Assembly (NCBI GenBank): GCA_029204045.2 | Contig: CM055081.1 | Location: forward strand, 2,151,765 to 2,215,764 | Length of the DNA: 64,000 nucleotides | Reading direction: 5' to 3' | DNA from: Tillandsia leiboldiana | Lineage: Eukaryota; Streptophyta; Magnoliopsida; Poales; Bromeliaceae | In this document: piece after piece, positions 38,001 through 49,500 of the stretch | How positions within the stretch are numbered: position 1 is the stretch's first letter | Layout: every line of letters begins with the position of its first letter | Program-made: the position numbers and the translations under genes | The notes under the pieces: generated by a model | Seen by the model: the letters and a program-made list of their open reading frames with translations, nothing else | What the model was told of the DNA's origin: nothing | The model's database searches: none

Positions 38001-39034
38001 CCAAGTATAATCAACATCATGATTATACCCCTTGTAGATTTGTAAGTAACTTGAGGAATACACAACCTTTTAAACAACATAGCTTTTTCGGATTATCTTG
38101 TTTCTCATTCCTATCGCTTTGTTACATATGAAATTTTCATTATGACCTGGATTTCTATTCAGTTTGGCTTGCTATTTATTACCTGTTAGTAGGTATTAGT
38201 TATGTAGGTTGATTGGTGTCTATGTTCTCTTAATTTGTCTACTAGTTGGTATGACTAATTTTTCTGAAGATAAAAAAAATGAAAGTATTTGTTGTATATC
38301 ACATATGGCTAACCTTGGAATCTTGGATCTTGCAACTGAACTAGTTTAACATAACAGAAATGATGGAGGGCGAAACATAATTTCCCTTCATTGGATTGTT
38401 TCTTGTTTTGCTCTAAGTAAATATCTTCCTACTTAAGCTGAGCTAGTTTAAGATACCTCAATCTGGCCCTATCAGCATACAGCAATGCTGGTTCCCCATG
38501 TACCTGGATGTATGCTATCTCTATGTATAACCCAATGCTTATGTGCAAATATTAGAAAATTAATCTTTTTAGCCATTTCAAATGCTGCAAACTGCACAAG
38601 TAAATCAACCATTACATAATCTCTCCCATCTTTTTACAGATGACAGAATTTCTAGTCTCTTTAAATTGTCAGTTAATAACACTCGGATATCTTCATGTTT
38701 GTTATTAATCGTTCTTTGAACTTTTTCTCCTATTTAAATGTGGTGCATCCGTTGTTCCTTCTTTTGAATTATGCATTTGATAAACTAGCAAGCACATATT
38801 TAATTGGTAAAAATGTAATTTCAGGTGGATCTTTTCCTTCTGCCTCAGGCTGCATTTCCGTCAGGAGGGCTGTATTTCAAGAATGAAACATGGGTGAAAG
38901 AAACCAAGGGGATGCACGTCATCATTCACAATAACTACATTACTGGTTTTGAAAAGAAGATAAAGCGGTTCCGAGATTTCGGGCTCTGGTTCGTTGATAA
39001 ACATAGTGATGAATCACCACTTGGTAGACTATAA
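27188..39034 (+). CDS. RG-II xylosyltransferase-like GT77 glycosyltransferase (RGXT/MGP4 type)
   Basis: Four exons, 27188-27709, 27793-27954, 28077-28292 and 38825-39034 (TAA), all phase 0, give 369 residues, close to the family size (~360). Family members are Golgi type II membrane enzymes that add xylose to fucose on rhamnogalacturonan II, a pectin needed for pollen tube and root growth. Visible features are a leucine-rich membrane anchor at ~47-66, a globular luminal domain from ~85, and a nucleotide-sugar motif NDVDMVW with the DxD aspartates at residues 201 and 203. The C-terminal exon carries FPSGGLYFKN and HNNYITGFEKK, which fit the family. The first exon is GC-rich. The start is the first ATG in frame; the frame extends to 27164 only through non-ATG codons. 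The final intron is 10.5 kb and filled with repeats. No frame damage is seen. Confidence 0.93.
28293..30480. other. Left part of the 10.5-kb GT77 intron
   Basis: No coding exon or clear mobile element is recognised here. An A-rich tract lies near 28451, and a purine-rich stretch (about 30170-30400) produces spurious reading frames. Confidence 0.5.
30485..32070. repeat. Repeated (GA)n-linked cassettes in the GT77 intron
   Basis: Three (GA)n microsatellites (about 30955-30996, 31732-31764 and 31954-32003) are each followed by a similar sequence: GGAGAATTGGGTTGAAAAA or a close variant, then a CCCCACC-rich stretch containing CACTG. A second repeat, an AT-rich unit around AAAATTTAAACTCTATAAAT, occurs at about 30500-30670 and again at about 30765-30920. 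The pattern suggests segmental duplication of an SSR-bearing element whose type I cannot name. Confidence 0.6.
32181..32959. mobile_element. PIF/Harbinger-like MITE with TTA target duplication
   Basis: 779 bp flanked on both sides by TTA (32178-32180 and 32960-32962). The ends GGAGCCGTTTGGTTG and (reverse) GGCTTCGCTTGATTG match at 10 of 15 positions. The TTA duplication and the GTTTGGTT-like end fit Tourist/PIF-Harbinger MITEs. Next to the left end is a hairpin around CGGGTTGTCCCGGGACAACC. The interior is AT-rich with T runs and no coding capacity. Confidence 0.75.
33221..36888 (-). mobile_element. Solo LTR (3.7 kb) in the GT77 intron, minus strand
   Basis: On the minus strand it starts TGTAATACTT (at 36888) and ends CTCAGGGCGTGACCA (at 33221), flanked by TTTTT on both sides as a plausible but low-information 5-bp target duplication. 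Internal blocks (for example GATGTTCTTTACCGG and GACCCGTGAGCC on the minus strand) match the solo LTR at 55069-59017 in order. No gag or pol is inside, so recombination between two LTRs probably removed the body. Short frames at 35287-36342 are not genes. Confidence 0.75.
36895..38824. other. Right part of the GT77 intron
   Basis: AT-rich sequence with no recognised gene. The motif GCCATGGCCCCCCTCA followed by CTTTTTAATATT occurs at about 36901 and also at about 33152, on either side of the solo LTR. It is too long for a retroelement target duplication, so it is more likely an older duplication or dispersed repeat. Confidence 0.5.
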
Positions 39035-39579
39035 GCAAAGCCAGAAGGAACATATCTGGTTGATGAGTGTAGCAGCAGCATGGGGCATGTGAACTTTCAC
39101 CAGCAAAGAATTCTTAAGTAGAAGAAAGAGAAGGAAGAGAATTGACCACAGGCCACACAGTACATAGTCTAAAATTTGGAAGCCAGTATGGAATGTGAGT
39201 TTGATTTTTTTTTTCTCTTTTTGCAACCATTTCTTTGTGATGATATGCTGGAATTTTGATTTTTCCGATCTGTTCTTTACATGTCAGCTGAAATTAGTCT
39301 GCAATATGTAATCTTGGACATAATTATCACCTTCTGGGCATTATAATTTGATCTTGCTTTCGGTTTAATTTCATTTATGGTTCCTTTGTTGCTTTCAAAG
39401 AAGTCATTTTGTCCTTTTCTTTCTGCTTTTTGATTTTTATAGAAATAACACTCGAAATGCCTCATTCTTTGTGTTGACGCCTTTCCCTAGTGAAGGAGAC
39501 CTACACTGCTTATTAATTTTTTCGTTAATGGTCTGTTGTGTTCAAAATAGCTGAAGAAAAATGACGTTGTAATCACTGT
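39035..39579. other. 3' flank of the GT77 gene
   Basis: Likely contains the 3' untranslated region of the GT77 gene. No other feature is recognised before the LTR element at 39585. Confidence 0.5.
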
Positions 39580-39584
39580 TAAAC

Positions 39585-41752
39585 TGTACCATCCCAGTAG
39601 TTTTATATCAGATGGGAGATTCTGATTGGATATATGAGATCATACACGTTAATAATAATAACTAGGCTTAAGTATTTTGAATTATGATTTGGGTCTAATA
39701 AATTATTATTGCTAATGGATCGGGTCGTTACAAATGGTATCAGAGACGAATACCACTTAAATGTGAGAGCTAAGTGCTATGCGTAGTAGACGCCGAGAGC
39801 TAAGTGCTATGCGTAAGTACTTGCTAAATAAGTAAATATACAAGGTTACATAATCAACTAGAGAACACACATAACTACAACGAAAATAGTAAAGGAAGTT
39901 TAACATATTCCATAATTAACGACGAAGTAGAAGCCAATAAATTAAATGCTATATAGGAAGTTTAATTAATCACATCTAACTATACTAAATATGAACAAAG
40001 TAAAAAGAACGATTTAGCGTTCACTCGGATCCGTCTCTGCTCGGTAAAATAGTCTCGGTACCTGGGTAAGCAACCATATACCATATTAATCAGATTAATC
40101 ATACAACGAAATAAATAAGACAAGTTCTGAAATAAATTAATTTAAGCGACTGGTTTATTATTTGCAAAATTAAAAAAAATAGAGATTATTAAATAATAAA
40201 GTAATTTTTTTTCGGCAATCAAACCAAATTAAAATAAATAAGTCTATGATAACTGACTATATAAAATGATCCGTTGGCGAGATTCAGAAGCACCCGTGGA
40301 CGCAAAACAAAACAGAGACACTTGAAAGTGCAGGCGCTCAAAAGCGCATATATAAAACAGAGCCGCTCAAAAACGCAGACACCCAGAGACGCAATACAAA
40401 AACGAAACTAACTTCTATAAATGAGTACATGTCGACATGGCCAACATGAGTATAGCAGAATACCGAGAGACATTATAATTTAAAATACTTAGTCACTAAT
40501 TAAGAAACAAACTGCCAATTTCAGAAATATTTTACGAAAATAAATTGTTAATCAAATCTAAAACTCAATTTTGAGAATATATAATAATATGCTTAATTCT
40601 TAGTTTTAAAATCTACAAAATAAGAATTTTTTTATAATCAAAATAGTTTTTTATATTATATTACAAAGAACTAACGGGAGTTTATGGTCGCTTATTTTAA
40701 AAGTAGATTCTAAGTTAAAAAGCTATCCGGTCGAGAATGCACAAAGAGTTATTCATCGGAACCTAAAATAAAAATTTATGATTCTCTATGAGCTACTAAG
40801 AAAATAAATATAAAACATAAATTAACGAACTGATGAACGAAGCCTAATATAATAAACGATCAAATCGGATAAGCATACAAGACAATATAAATTATACATA
40901 CTAACAAATAGGTTGAGATTGAGCATAAAGAAAATTAGAATGAAAACTAAATGAAAATTATATTATTAATTAGGAAAAATGTGGAAGTCTAAAGTCTAAA
41001 TTAATTAAAAGGGCAAGATAACTAGAATAGAAGTTAATTATTAAACAAAGATTCCTAGTGTCGAAAAGAATGTGATTTTCTTTTGAATCATAAGTTCATA
41101 ACCAGAAATTAAATAGGATCGAAATTATGAGCAAAAATGATATATGCCTTCTCTTAAACATTTTGTCGAACAACTGGTGTGCTATTTAAAAGGCATGAAA
41201 AATTTAAAAAATTTGCACAACTAAATTTTATAAAAAAATTGTAAAGTACAATAATGACATAATCAATAACAACATTAGATTGGAACGGATCAAATTTTAA
41301 AAAATTTAAATTCCAATCAACAAAGGGGCAAAGTGCTACACCAAACCCATAGTGTAGCACTTTGCTCCGCATAGTACTTAGCTCTCACACTTTCGGTTGG
41401 AATCCATAGGATGCATCTTTAGAATCTCACATCGTCTGATAATTTTGATATATTCTGTGTTTGTGATATAGATTGGACCCAACGAGAACGTCAGGGTCTA
41501 AACATCTAGAATCTCACATGGTCTGGTAATTCTGATTTGTTTTGTATTTGTGATATGGTTTGGACCCGACAAGAACGTCAGGGTCTAAACGGGCGGAGTT
41601 TGTAGCACCCCAATAATCCCATATCGGATGGAATTGAAATTCTGATTGGATATATAAGACCATATACGCTAGTAATAATAACTGGACTTAAATATTTTGG
41701 GCCAGTTGTTTGGGTCCAACGAGTTATTATTACTAGCGGATTGGTCGCTACG
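39585..41752 (+). mobile_element. Complete small non-coding LTR element (TRIM/LARD-like)
   Basis: LTRs of 148 bp (39585-39732, starting TGTACCATCC and ending GTCGTTACA) and 152 bp (41601-41752, starting TGTAGCACCC) enclose about 1.87 kb with no coding capacity. A TGGTATCAGAGA primer-binding site begins at 39735, two bases after the 5' LTR. A purine-rich GGGCGGAG precedes the 3' LTR. The exact 5-bp target duplication TAAAC is at 39580-39584 and 41753-41757. The interior ends in a ~93-bp tandem duplication containing CGTCAGGGTCTAAAC. It must rely on proteins made elsewhere. The LTR is related to those at 53061-53574 and 63174-63590. Confidence 0.9.
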
Positions 41753-41803
41753 TAAACTTTATCCACACGATGGATCATATGAATTTGCTTTTATTTTAAA
41801 TAA

Positions 41804-42409
41804 GGGGCAATTTTCTACGTACCCCTAAAAATTTTTCTGTTTTCAGATTTACCCCTCTTAGAAGGCTAATATTAAAACTACCCTTCTTACGTTCCAACTT
41901 CTTTCCAAAATACTCCTGAAGTTAAACTCTGTTAGTGTACCGTTTGAAACTGCCGTTATCTGTGTGTAATTATTATTTTGCCCTTTCAAATATACCCTAA
42001 ACCCTAAAACCCTAAACCCCTAAACCCTAAAACCCTAAACCCTAAACCCTAAAACCCTAAACCCTAAAACCCTAAAACCCTAAACCCTAAACCCTAAAAC
42101 CCTAAAACCTAAACCCTAGAACCCTAAAAAACCCTAAACCCTAAACCCTAAAACCCTAAATCCTAAAACCCTAAAAAATCCTAAACCCTAAACCCTAAAC
42201 CCTAAACCAGGGCAAAATAGGTATATCTGATAGTTTTCAACTCCGATTATTATTTAACTCTAGTTTAATCCTAGTTAACTTAACAAAGGGAAACGGTAGG
42301 GGTATTTTTAATAACGGTGGAACGTATGAAGGGTATATTGGAAAGAAAAAAATAAGAAGGATAAATCAGATATTTCTTCATATTTCAGGGGTACACAGGC
42401 AATTATCCC
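41804..42409. mobile_element. Mutator-like MITE carrying a telomere-like array
   Basis: 606 bp with long imperfect terminal inverted repeats: left GGGGCAATTTTCTACGTACC, right (reverse) GGGATAATTGCCTGTGTACC. The similarity extends for well over 100 bp, including GTTCCA-type and AGTTAA-type blocks. An exact 9-bp duplication TTTAAATAA flanks it (41795-41803 and 42410-42418), which is the length typical of Mutator-like elements. The centre is a CCCTAAA-rich array. There are no coding frames. Confidence 0.85.
41995..42210. repeat. Interstitial plant telomere-like repeat (CCCTAAA)n, degenerate
   Basis: About 215 bp of CCCTAAA and CCCTAAAA units in one orientation with occasional variants (ACCTAAA, CCCTAGAA, TCCTAAA). 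CCCTAAA is the Arabidopsis-type plant telomere unit. The array occupies the centre of the Mutator-like MITE, so it is interstitial, not a chromosome end. Confidence 0.95.
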
Positions 42410-42423
42410 TTTAAATAAAGGAA

Positions 42424-42588
42424 AATGCTATGTGTACACCCCTTTCGGGGTGTACATCATACACCCCACCCATCTAAGGGTGGGGGTGTGATGATGGGTC
42501 ACTCGATGTGACCCGTAAAAAATATCGCCACCATTAAAATGGTGAAGGTGTATGATGTACACCCCTTCGGGATGTACATGTAGCATTG
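42424..42588. mobile_element. Foldback MITE, ~165 bp
   Basis: The ends AATGCTATGTGTACACCCC and (reverse) AATGCTACATGTACATCCC start inverted repeats of about 42 bp that include GGGGTGTACATCATACACC. Each arm has its own small CCCCTTTCGGGG-like hairpin, so the single strand can fold into a cruciform with side loops. It lies only 15 bp from the Mutator-like MITE. The target duplication was not resolved. Confidence 0.75.
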
Positions 42589-43581
42589 CTTTTAAATAAA
42601 TATAAGCTAAAAATGAGGTCGCTTTTATTTTAGTAGCAACTGCCCCTAAGCCGGTAGGTCTCGTTCGAGACTTGTCATGTACCAAGTTCCGTAGACTTCA
42701 AAGGTCAAGTACAAATCAGGTACATCCAAAACAAAATTGGACCCTTCAGATGTATCTTCTTCCACATTACATACTGTAGCTAAAGGCTTTTTTGTTTTTT
42801 TTCGTCCGCTAAGGCCTTAGTTCGTGTTGCCGTAGCTAAAAGCAAATACCTACGCTTTCAAACGCTCAAAAAAAATTTCAAAGTACTTTACAATTTACAC
42901 CACTATTATAGAATTGTTGTAAGAAATGCCAAGAGGATACATATAACCATTTGTTTCTCCCGTGGTCATTTCCATTATTATCTTAGAGCAAAAACTTTGG
43001 GGCATTCCACTGCAATACCAACCTAGGCCTAAATCCTACCCAGCAAGAGAGTCTATGCCAGGATATAATTCCTATACAACGCTAGACTGAGAATATTGAC
43101 AGGTGGGGAATTATCCGTACTCCTGTTCTTCAGAAAATCTCTCCACATTAAAACACCTATAGCAAAACTAGCACGTTCATAACCGTTAGATATTTGAAGT
43201 CATGAATCTCCTGATGATCCAAAGGAACAAGAGCATCAAAAAGTAGCTTAATATTTGATGTTATGGATTTCCTTATGATCCAGAAGGAACAAGAGTATCA
43301 AAGAATTGCTGAAGGGCTAATACCAATCAAAATAAGGATGCGAACATCAACACAATAAACACAAGTGATACAACAGCTGCGGCCGCAGATGATACAAGTA
43401 GTTACACAAAGATACAAACATGGGAGACCCAACATACAAAATTTACATCCTGCCAATTTTTATAAACAAGTAAAACATATCCTCAAACAGATCAAGTTCA
43501 TGAACACGAAGTTGAGCGCGGGGGAGCATATTAGCAAGGATATACAAATAAATGATGTGGATGCGAGGAGACTTTGAACTG
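42589..43581. other. Convergent intergenic space / 3' UTR of the RhoGAP gene
   Basis: No gene is recognised. The right part should contain the 3' untranslated region of the minus-strand RhoGAP gene, whose stop codon is at 43582-43584. A diverged pair of AACAAGAG.ATCAAA-like repeats occurs at about 43225-43305. Confidence 0.5.
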
Positions 43582-46500
43582 TCATCTCGGACTGGTCCAT
43601 GGAGGCGAGGGTTTGTGGAAGAACCCTTGAGAAGCTGAATTTCCATGACTTAAATCCAGATTATGGAGCTGCTCCATCAGTTGAGACCTCCTTTCCTTGA
43701 AGAAATCAAGGCGAGTAGTGAGTTCCACCAAAGTAGAAGACGCCAATGATGGTTGCCTCGGATATTCTATGCCCTGTTTAATATAAAAACATACACCATT
43801 ATTACTTGGAATTCATATTAAGAGTGTAAGAAATGTGGCTTCTCTTCGTTTTTACCTCAGTCGGTTTGGGAGTATTACTGGTTGATGCCTCCTCCGTGCC
43901 TCTTAATCCGCTAAAACACGTATCTGGAAAGGAATGCTTCCTTGAGAACTGCTTGGAACTGCTAGAATAGGGCAGCAAATTTTGCTTAATGCTCCTCCAA
44001 TCTGTTCCTGATGATCCCTCCTGTTCAAATTTCCAAACTTAGTTGGTGGAACAATAAAATATTACATAAAAGAAATGCTCTTCTGCTAATAAGCTTTCAA
44101 TCAAAGCAAAGACTAGTTAGCTATTTTCCTCTGATATTGTAGCAATGAGGAAACATAACAGACCAACAGGTCTCTTAATTAGGCTTCTTGTTTTAGCACG
44201 ATAGAGAGAGGTTAGGCTATTGTAACTCTTGTGATAAAGCCTAGAGGATCTATGGAAAATCCTCTGGGCCATCAATTTCGTTGCCCCATTCCTCACCTTT
44301 CTACTACCACATCTGTAACGACCGGACCCGGTCGTTACAACATCCTCTTATGAAAAACCCCAAATTCTGACCACACTGCCCGAAAAAAGATAACCCTTTT
44401 GGTTATCAATCACAGCTTGATAATTTCAGGCTTATCAGGGCAAAAGAATTTGTAAAAGCATTTAATCTTATAATTTAAGAAATAGAAACTTGAAATAGTA
44501 AGGGAACCATTTGATTACTAATCATCAAATACCCAAAAGAGGGTAAAGAAATTTGGTGCGAATCACCCTCCTGCCCTTTTCAGTATGACCTTGCCCTATC
44601 ATCTATATTTTTCAGTGGTGTGTAACACCCAAATATTCAATTCTCTAGTATTGGACTACGCAGAAAAACATGCAACTACAATGAGAACACATGGATAAGC
44701 ATTTTCTTTACAATCATCATAACATTGTTCTCTATTAGCGAAAACATCAAAAGAAAAACATTTGGTGAGTAATGACCTATTAGTTTTACATTGCAGTACC
44801 AATTCAAGCTGAAATTAAATAATCAGACTACATAAAATCTTAGTAAGATAATTATGGACTATGGAGGCAATCACAAGACTTCAGAACCTTCTTAAGAGAT
44901 TGAGACCTTTGATCACCAGCTGAGGGCTCCAACAAAAACACTACTATTGAACTAAAATAAATAACAGCCTCTTCGAGGTTCAAAGGTCTATCATATCAAA
45001 GAATAGCAGGTTAAGTTGCAGTTGAAAAAGAGAATATGGACCACTTACCTTATATCACATTTCTATGACAAATGCAGATTAACAAACTTTGAATAGTGAA
45101 TAAAGAAAAAAGAGAATCAACTAAACATACCTCGCTTCTTTGTTTCTTCTCATGATTGCAGAGAGCAAGACTTGCATCAAAGTCCTGCTGAACAGTCTTT
45201 CTGCAACCACATGAAAATAATACAGTGCATCAAGATATTGATAGAGAACAAGACATAACACTATAGATGAATTAGATTACCAATGGACAGCACACTTGTC
45301 AATATTGATGATTATAAAAATCCATAAGACTAGAAATCATCTCCTGAATATGCTTTGGAGAAATCTGAATTAGATGCCACCCATTAAATACAAAATAATA
45401 TCACCAATCAAGCTACCCATACATAAAGAAGATAATGTCATCCAAACATAGAAGGTTAAAGAGATTCAAACGTGAAGTTTCAAGGGTGCATTCCCCACAG
45501 CCCTACCAAGAGGAATAAAAGGTTGACCAGGATAGGACCTTCCACCTCATGTTAATGGTTGGATCAGCTCATCTCCAATCTAAGCAGATCTTTGAAACAG
45601 GCAGAAGGAACCAGATATAGTGTCTAGCTATCAGAAGGTCTTTCTGCTGTAAGTAAACTAGATAATAGCAATCAGAAGGTTGAAGCAACCAGGAAAGTCT
45701 TACAGTTAACCAGGATAGGACCTTCCACCTCGTGTTATTGGTTGGATCAGCACATATCCAATCTAAGCAGATCTTTGAAACAGGTAGAAGGAACCAAATA
45801 TAGTGTCTTGCTATCAGAAGGTCTTTCTGCTATAGGTAAACTAGATAATAGCAATCAGAAGGTTGAAGCAACCAGGAATGTCTTACAGTTGTGAGAAATG
45901 GGCTGGAAGGTTCTGATAGCGATTGCTTGCATCTGTGAAAGATCCAAAATGATGTTGTTGTTGATTTAGTTGGAGGTGGAGTTCTGCAACCTTCTGCTTT
46001 AACCTTGCAACGTCTGCTTCAGCAAGGGCAATTTCCTCAAGTTCTTCCCTTGCCTTTAGAGGAAAAGAAAATTTTAAATTATATTTAAGTTTGCATATGA
46101 TAAAACCAATATGTTGACCAAGGAATAGTCGCTATGGCAAAAACCTTTGAACTAACAGCATGAGAATTGGAAAACTGCCCAGAAGACAAGCTCAAACCAA
46201 CTTCCAAGGCAGCTCTGAGATCCCTCTCAGCTTGCAATTGCTCTTGCAATCTTAAGACCTATAAGTTGTCAATGGAATGAAAAAAAAACATTCCAGTTAA
46301 AATGTACTCAAAAAAAAGATTCCCAGAAAATATCTTATACTATGCCTATAATATACGCAATTATGCAGATAAAATCTCTTTTCTGTATGTTTCATCAAAA
46401 GCTTCATGCCCTATTGTTGGGTGTAAACGGTGTCCAAGGTTTACTATAACAAGAAAGGTCAGCATGACTAACCTACTAATAATTAAATGTTTTTATTGCA

Positions 46501-49500
46501 TGATCCAGTAAAAGCATTAAATATTTTTAAGTTTTGCTTTTACAGCCCAAAATAAATGAAATTTCCAACGTTGAAACTTGAACGAGAGTAAAGCCAAATT
46601 CTGCTATATTTAAGATAATTCCATCAGCTTCAAGCAAGACACCCAACACGAATAATTCTAGGTAAATAATGCAGCACAATTAACGGCACAAAGAAAAATT
46701 ACATACATCTTGCTCTAGAGCTAAACGACGCTCATGCAAAGCCTGTTTTCTTCTTTCCAGACTAGCTTGCAATATTGCATTGCCTCTGGCCTGAGAAAGC
46801 ATTCATTTTGTAAGCAAGAAACAAGCCATTCAATCACATAGGATGCACGCTCATAGTCACAGAATGAAACCTCAACCTCTTTTGCAATTCTGAGCTGGAG
46901 ATCGTTCTTTGTTATCTCGAGCCTTTGAATAGCAAGCCTGAAAAGTAAATCATTTATCAACTATAGAGCAACTATTCAAGGAGAGTCTGATAAACTAAAA
47001 GTATTAGGTGTCTCTCCCAATAAAGAGAACAACAAAAGAATCTGAATAAATGAACAAAATAGTTTTTACAGTAATTAGAAGAAATAAATTGCAAGTACAG
47101 TAGGAAAAGGCCATAAATTATCAATCCAACAATTTGTGAAGCACGGATACATCAAATTTCATGCCGTGCCCATATTGGACAAGTATTGGACACCGATACG
47201 CGCCCAATACACACCCGATACAGGAATGAAGTATCCGACATTTTTTAAAAATAAAAAAAAATATCGGATATGGCTTTGGATACGGGAGCGATACGGGAAG
47301 GGGGGGGGAGAGGGGGGGGGATACGGGAGGGTTCTTTTTGGGTCTAAAATGATCAGAACATAAAATTTTTCAAAAAACCCACATCCAAATCCATTGGAAA
47401 TAAGGAAAATAGTGAGAAAAATGCCAATCTCTCTTCAATTTGTCATTTCTTCTATCTTTTTGCTCTTGCATGGTTGAAGGCGCTCCCTCTCGTTCTATAT
47501 CCACACAGTATTAAGTTATGGTTTAGTCTTTTACCGCTTCTCTTTTACTTTCTTAATTTCTTTCATCTAATTTGTCAACCTAGAACTAATCAACAAAAGC
47601 AATAAAGAATATTTTTTTTCTTTATTAAATTCTTAGCATATTTTCTTTTATTACTGTTTTATATAATAGAATCTAATAAAACAAACATATGTTGAATGAC
47701 TAATTATCTAGTTTGTACAACTAAATATCTATTGTTATCATTTGATCAAGTAGGATGATAATTGGTTGATACTTTTTGAATTATTACTTCATACGATTGA
47801 TTTTTTTTTTTATGAATAGAAGTAGAACAATTACACAAGTTATTGTATATTATAATATATTCCTTAATACATTCCAGATATCCTGATTGTTCTCAATATA
47901 TCATTATATATAATCAACATATATTTAAATATATTTAAAATAATATTTTATTCATGTATATCCCGCGTATCGTATCCTAGAAGTTTTAGAAATTGCCGTA
48001 TTACCATATCCGTATCATGTCGTATCCATATCCCCATATCCGTATCTATGCAACATAGCCAACAATTCATATAGCATCATTTAGTAAAATTCCATTTGTA
48101 AAAATTTGATAATAACTAGGACATCCATCACAATGAACTGTCAAATAGGAATCTACAAAATCATCCCCAGCCAAAGAAACAACCGAGATACTACTCATAT
48201 AGTCCGAGGACAAGTAATAAATACCCATACTTGGGTACATAAAAATACATGTCAGAAATTTCACCAAGTATCCAGCTTATTTAACAATGCTGAAACAGAA
48301 GATATGGCATTAGTTATCCCAGGATATTTCTAGAATACAATAGAAGTGGGCTATGATGTTGATAAGCATAGGCACAACCTTTGCCACAATCCTTTCAAAG
48401 ATAATCAAAATGAAGAACTCCTATTCTTATTTTAGGAGAAACAAGGGGAATATACCAATTAACTCTTATAGCTCAACACATTCATGCAAGGTTCCTGATT
48501 CTGCTTTCAATTAAACTTAGGAATACTACTTCCTCTTATGGTTCACTGCATTCAAGGAAGGTCGCCCATTTTGCTTTATTGAAAACTCACAAATATACTA
48601 CTACTCTAAATTTAAAGTAATTCATACATATTTTTATTCAGCTAATGCAAATATTTCATTTTAATTTATATTAATTGGAATTGCGTGACTTAACATAAAA
48701 TATTTTTGACAGACGTAGGAAGTGTTCGACACCTTCAGCCTAAGAATAAAAACAATGTAATTTGTCTCATTGTCATTTTAATTAGCTCAGCTAGCAGCTG
48801 ATTAAGCATTGATAATCAGGATACTGAAACAAGAAAAAACTATACTAGTAACTCTTTAATTATCTACCAAAATTTTTTTAACTTCTTGAGATTCACTTGA
48901 TACATTCTTATAGAGCTCTTATGAGAAAGCGCAGGACACTTTACAGGAAGTGCTAAATAGAAGTAACCAAAAATTAGCCTGGTTTGAAGACTTGTAGGAG
49001 ATCAGTCAAAGTAAATCAAACACCAACATATGAAGGAGGAGGGAATTGACATGTCAAGCTACAGCCTGGAAACAGCCTTTCAAGTTCCAACTAGTTCTCT
49101 ATAAGTGAAGAAACTGAACCTCGAGGGATATAAAAAATAAAAAAAAGGGAATTTAGGGCCAAATTTTGAGATGATTTATTAAATAAATTTGGGTGTTTCA
49201 TCTGCTTCTTTTTTATTGTATCACCGATAGAGAGGGTCCATCAACAAATGTCTTGAGTACATTAGAAAGAACAAGGACAACAAAGTCATAATATCACTAG
49301 GAAATCATACTGTGCAAGAGAGGAAAAAGAACTTACTCTTCTTCACCAGATGAATCAATTGATTCCATTGATTGGTTCTTTCTAGCCTACAACATATACA
49401 GACAAAGAGAATTTAAAACAAATTCTTAAAATTAAGTAGTTGATTCGAGGAGGCCACAGTTAATACGTTAAGAAAATGTAAAGCAAAATAAAAATGTTTA

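Noticed and set aside
39735..39746. TGGTATCAGAGA-like sites (also 17176, 53408, 63323) as tRNA genes
   Set aside because: They are isolated 12-18 base primer-binding sites beside LTRs, with no cloverleaf around them.
41995..42210. Chromosome end or ancient fusion point
   Set aside because: The array is short, lies between intact genes and is enclosed in an element with its own target duplication.
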